Under the pieces are notes generated by a model that worked only from the letters and a program-made list of their open reading frames with translations, did not search any database and was not told the DNA's origin. A DNA stretch of 6,474 nucleotides from Nitrospirota bacterium (lineage in GTDB: Bacteria; Nitrospirota; Thermodesulfovibrionia; UBA6902): positions 1 through 6,474 of the forward strand of contig WFVK01000126.1 in assembly GCA_015491705.1 (NCBI GenBank), in the 5' to 3' direction. A program made the position numbers and the translations under genes. Positions 6,245-6,474 of the stretch are shown one piece after another (positions within the stretch are counted from its first letter, which is position 1; each line of letters begins with the position of its first letter).

Positions 6245-6433
6245 ATGGATCCGGATAAAATAATGGATGCATTGTCGAAGGAATTAACCTCGGCAATGAA
6301 ATCAATGGCCAAAGCCAAAACAGTAGAAGAGAAAGTTGCGTATAGTCAAATTGTAAAAAATATAAGTGAATCATTAGGGGTCTTTCTCAATGTGGCAAGT
6401 AATATGATGGGTCTTGATTTGGACGATGATTAA
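6245..6433 (+). CDS. Small hypothetical protein, 62 residues
   Basis: The ATG at 6245 is chosen because a strong purine-rich SD, AGGGGGGAG (6231-6239), lies 5 nt before it; the in-frame TTG at 6227 sits ahead of that SD and is unlikely. I do not recognise the family. The product begins MDPDKIMDAL, continues as a probable amphipathic helix rich in Lys, Ala, Met and Ser (about 4-45), then a short hydrophobic stretch LGVFLNVASNMMG and an acidic end, DLDDD. It has no cysteine, signal peptide or clear membrane segment. The gene is AT-rich like the toxin-antitoxin pair and stands alone before the window edge, so it may be the first gene of a unit that continues outside. The remaining 41 bases show no gene. 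Confidence 0.7.
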   Translation: MDPDKIMDALSKELTSAMKSMAKAKTVEEKVAYSQIVKNISESLGVFLNVASNMMGLDLDDD

Positions 6434-6474
6434 TAAAAACACACAATGGGCTTCAAGGGACGTGTACTTCTCTC

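Noticed and set aside
6076..6258. Sixty-codon plus-strand frame ahead of the small gene
   Set aside because: Its ATG lies inside the inverted-repeat arm and the TATAAT, it has no SD, and it overlaps the better-supported start at 6245 in another frame.
6452..6474. GGGACGTGTACTT near the window end as a REP-type or transposase-associated repeat
   Set aside because: It is a single copy cut by the window edge with no palindrome to support it.

Overview
This window looks like a bacterial chromosome fragment of moderate GC content. It holds a block of signal-transduction genes, a CRISPR-associated RNA endonuclease without an array, and an AT-richer tail of mobile-element debris and a toxin-antitoxin module. 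All real genes lie on the + strand. Heavy use of AGG (Arg) and ATA (Ile) codons, a sigma54-type activator and the CheY/CheC/GGDEF gene set would suit an uncultured Nitrospirota or Desulfobacterota-like lineage. That placement is inference; no phylogenetic marker gene is present.

Region 1 (1-1995) is a tight three-gene operon: a stand-alone CheY-like receiver, a CheC-type phosphatase with both active-site motifs, and a PAS-GGDEF diguanylate cyclase. Each junction is a 4-base ATGA overlap. The simplest reading is a phosphorylation switch (receiver), its off-switch (phosphatase) and a cyclic-di-GMP output. No histidine kinase is in the window. An 8-bp perfect inverted repeat encloses the first gene's Shine-Dalgarno sequence.

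Region 2 (1996-4590) holds an NtrC-family sigma54 response regulator with all domains intact, followed after 37 nt by a Cas6-like RAMP endoribonuclease. No CRISPR repeat array or other cas gene is visible. A palindrome (CGTCAA-N4-TTGACG) lies just before the regulator.

Region 3 (4591-5430) is mostly relics. It contains a 10-bp tandem repeat, an imperfect hairpin, the C-terminal third of an IS4/IS1634-type DDE transposase, and a textbook 34-nt group II intron domain V with a domain VI hairpin. No reverse transcriptase and no intron 5' end accompany the domain V.

Region 4 (5431-6006) is a complete yefM-yoeB toxin-antitoxin operon with its own promoter, TGTACA operator boxes and strong ribosome-binding site. 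Region 5 (6007-6474) has an 82-bp inverted-repeat structure, a second long hairpin and a 62-residue small protein of unknown function with an excellent ribosome-binding site.

The points most worth attention are the array-less cas6 beside a sigma54 regulator, the stranded group II intron catalytic core, and the receiver with altered switch residues in the CheC/diguanylate-cyclase operon.
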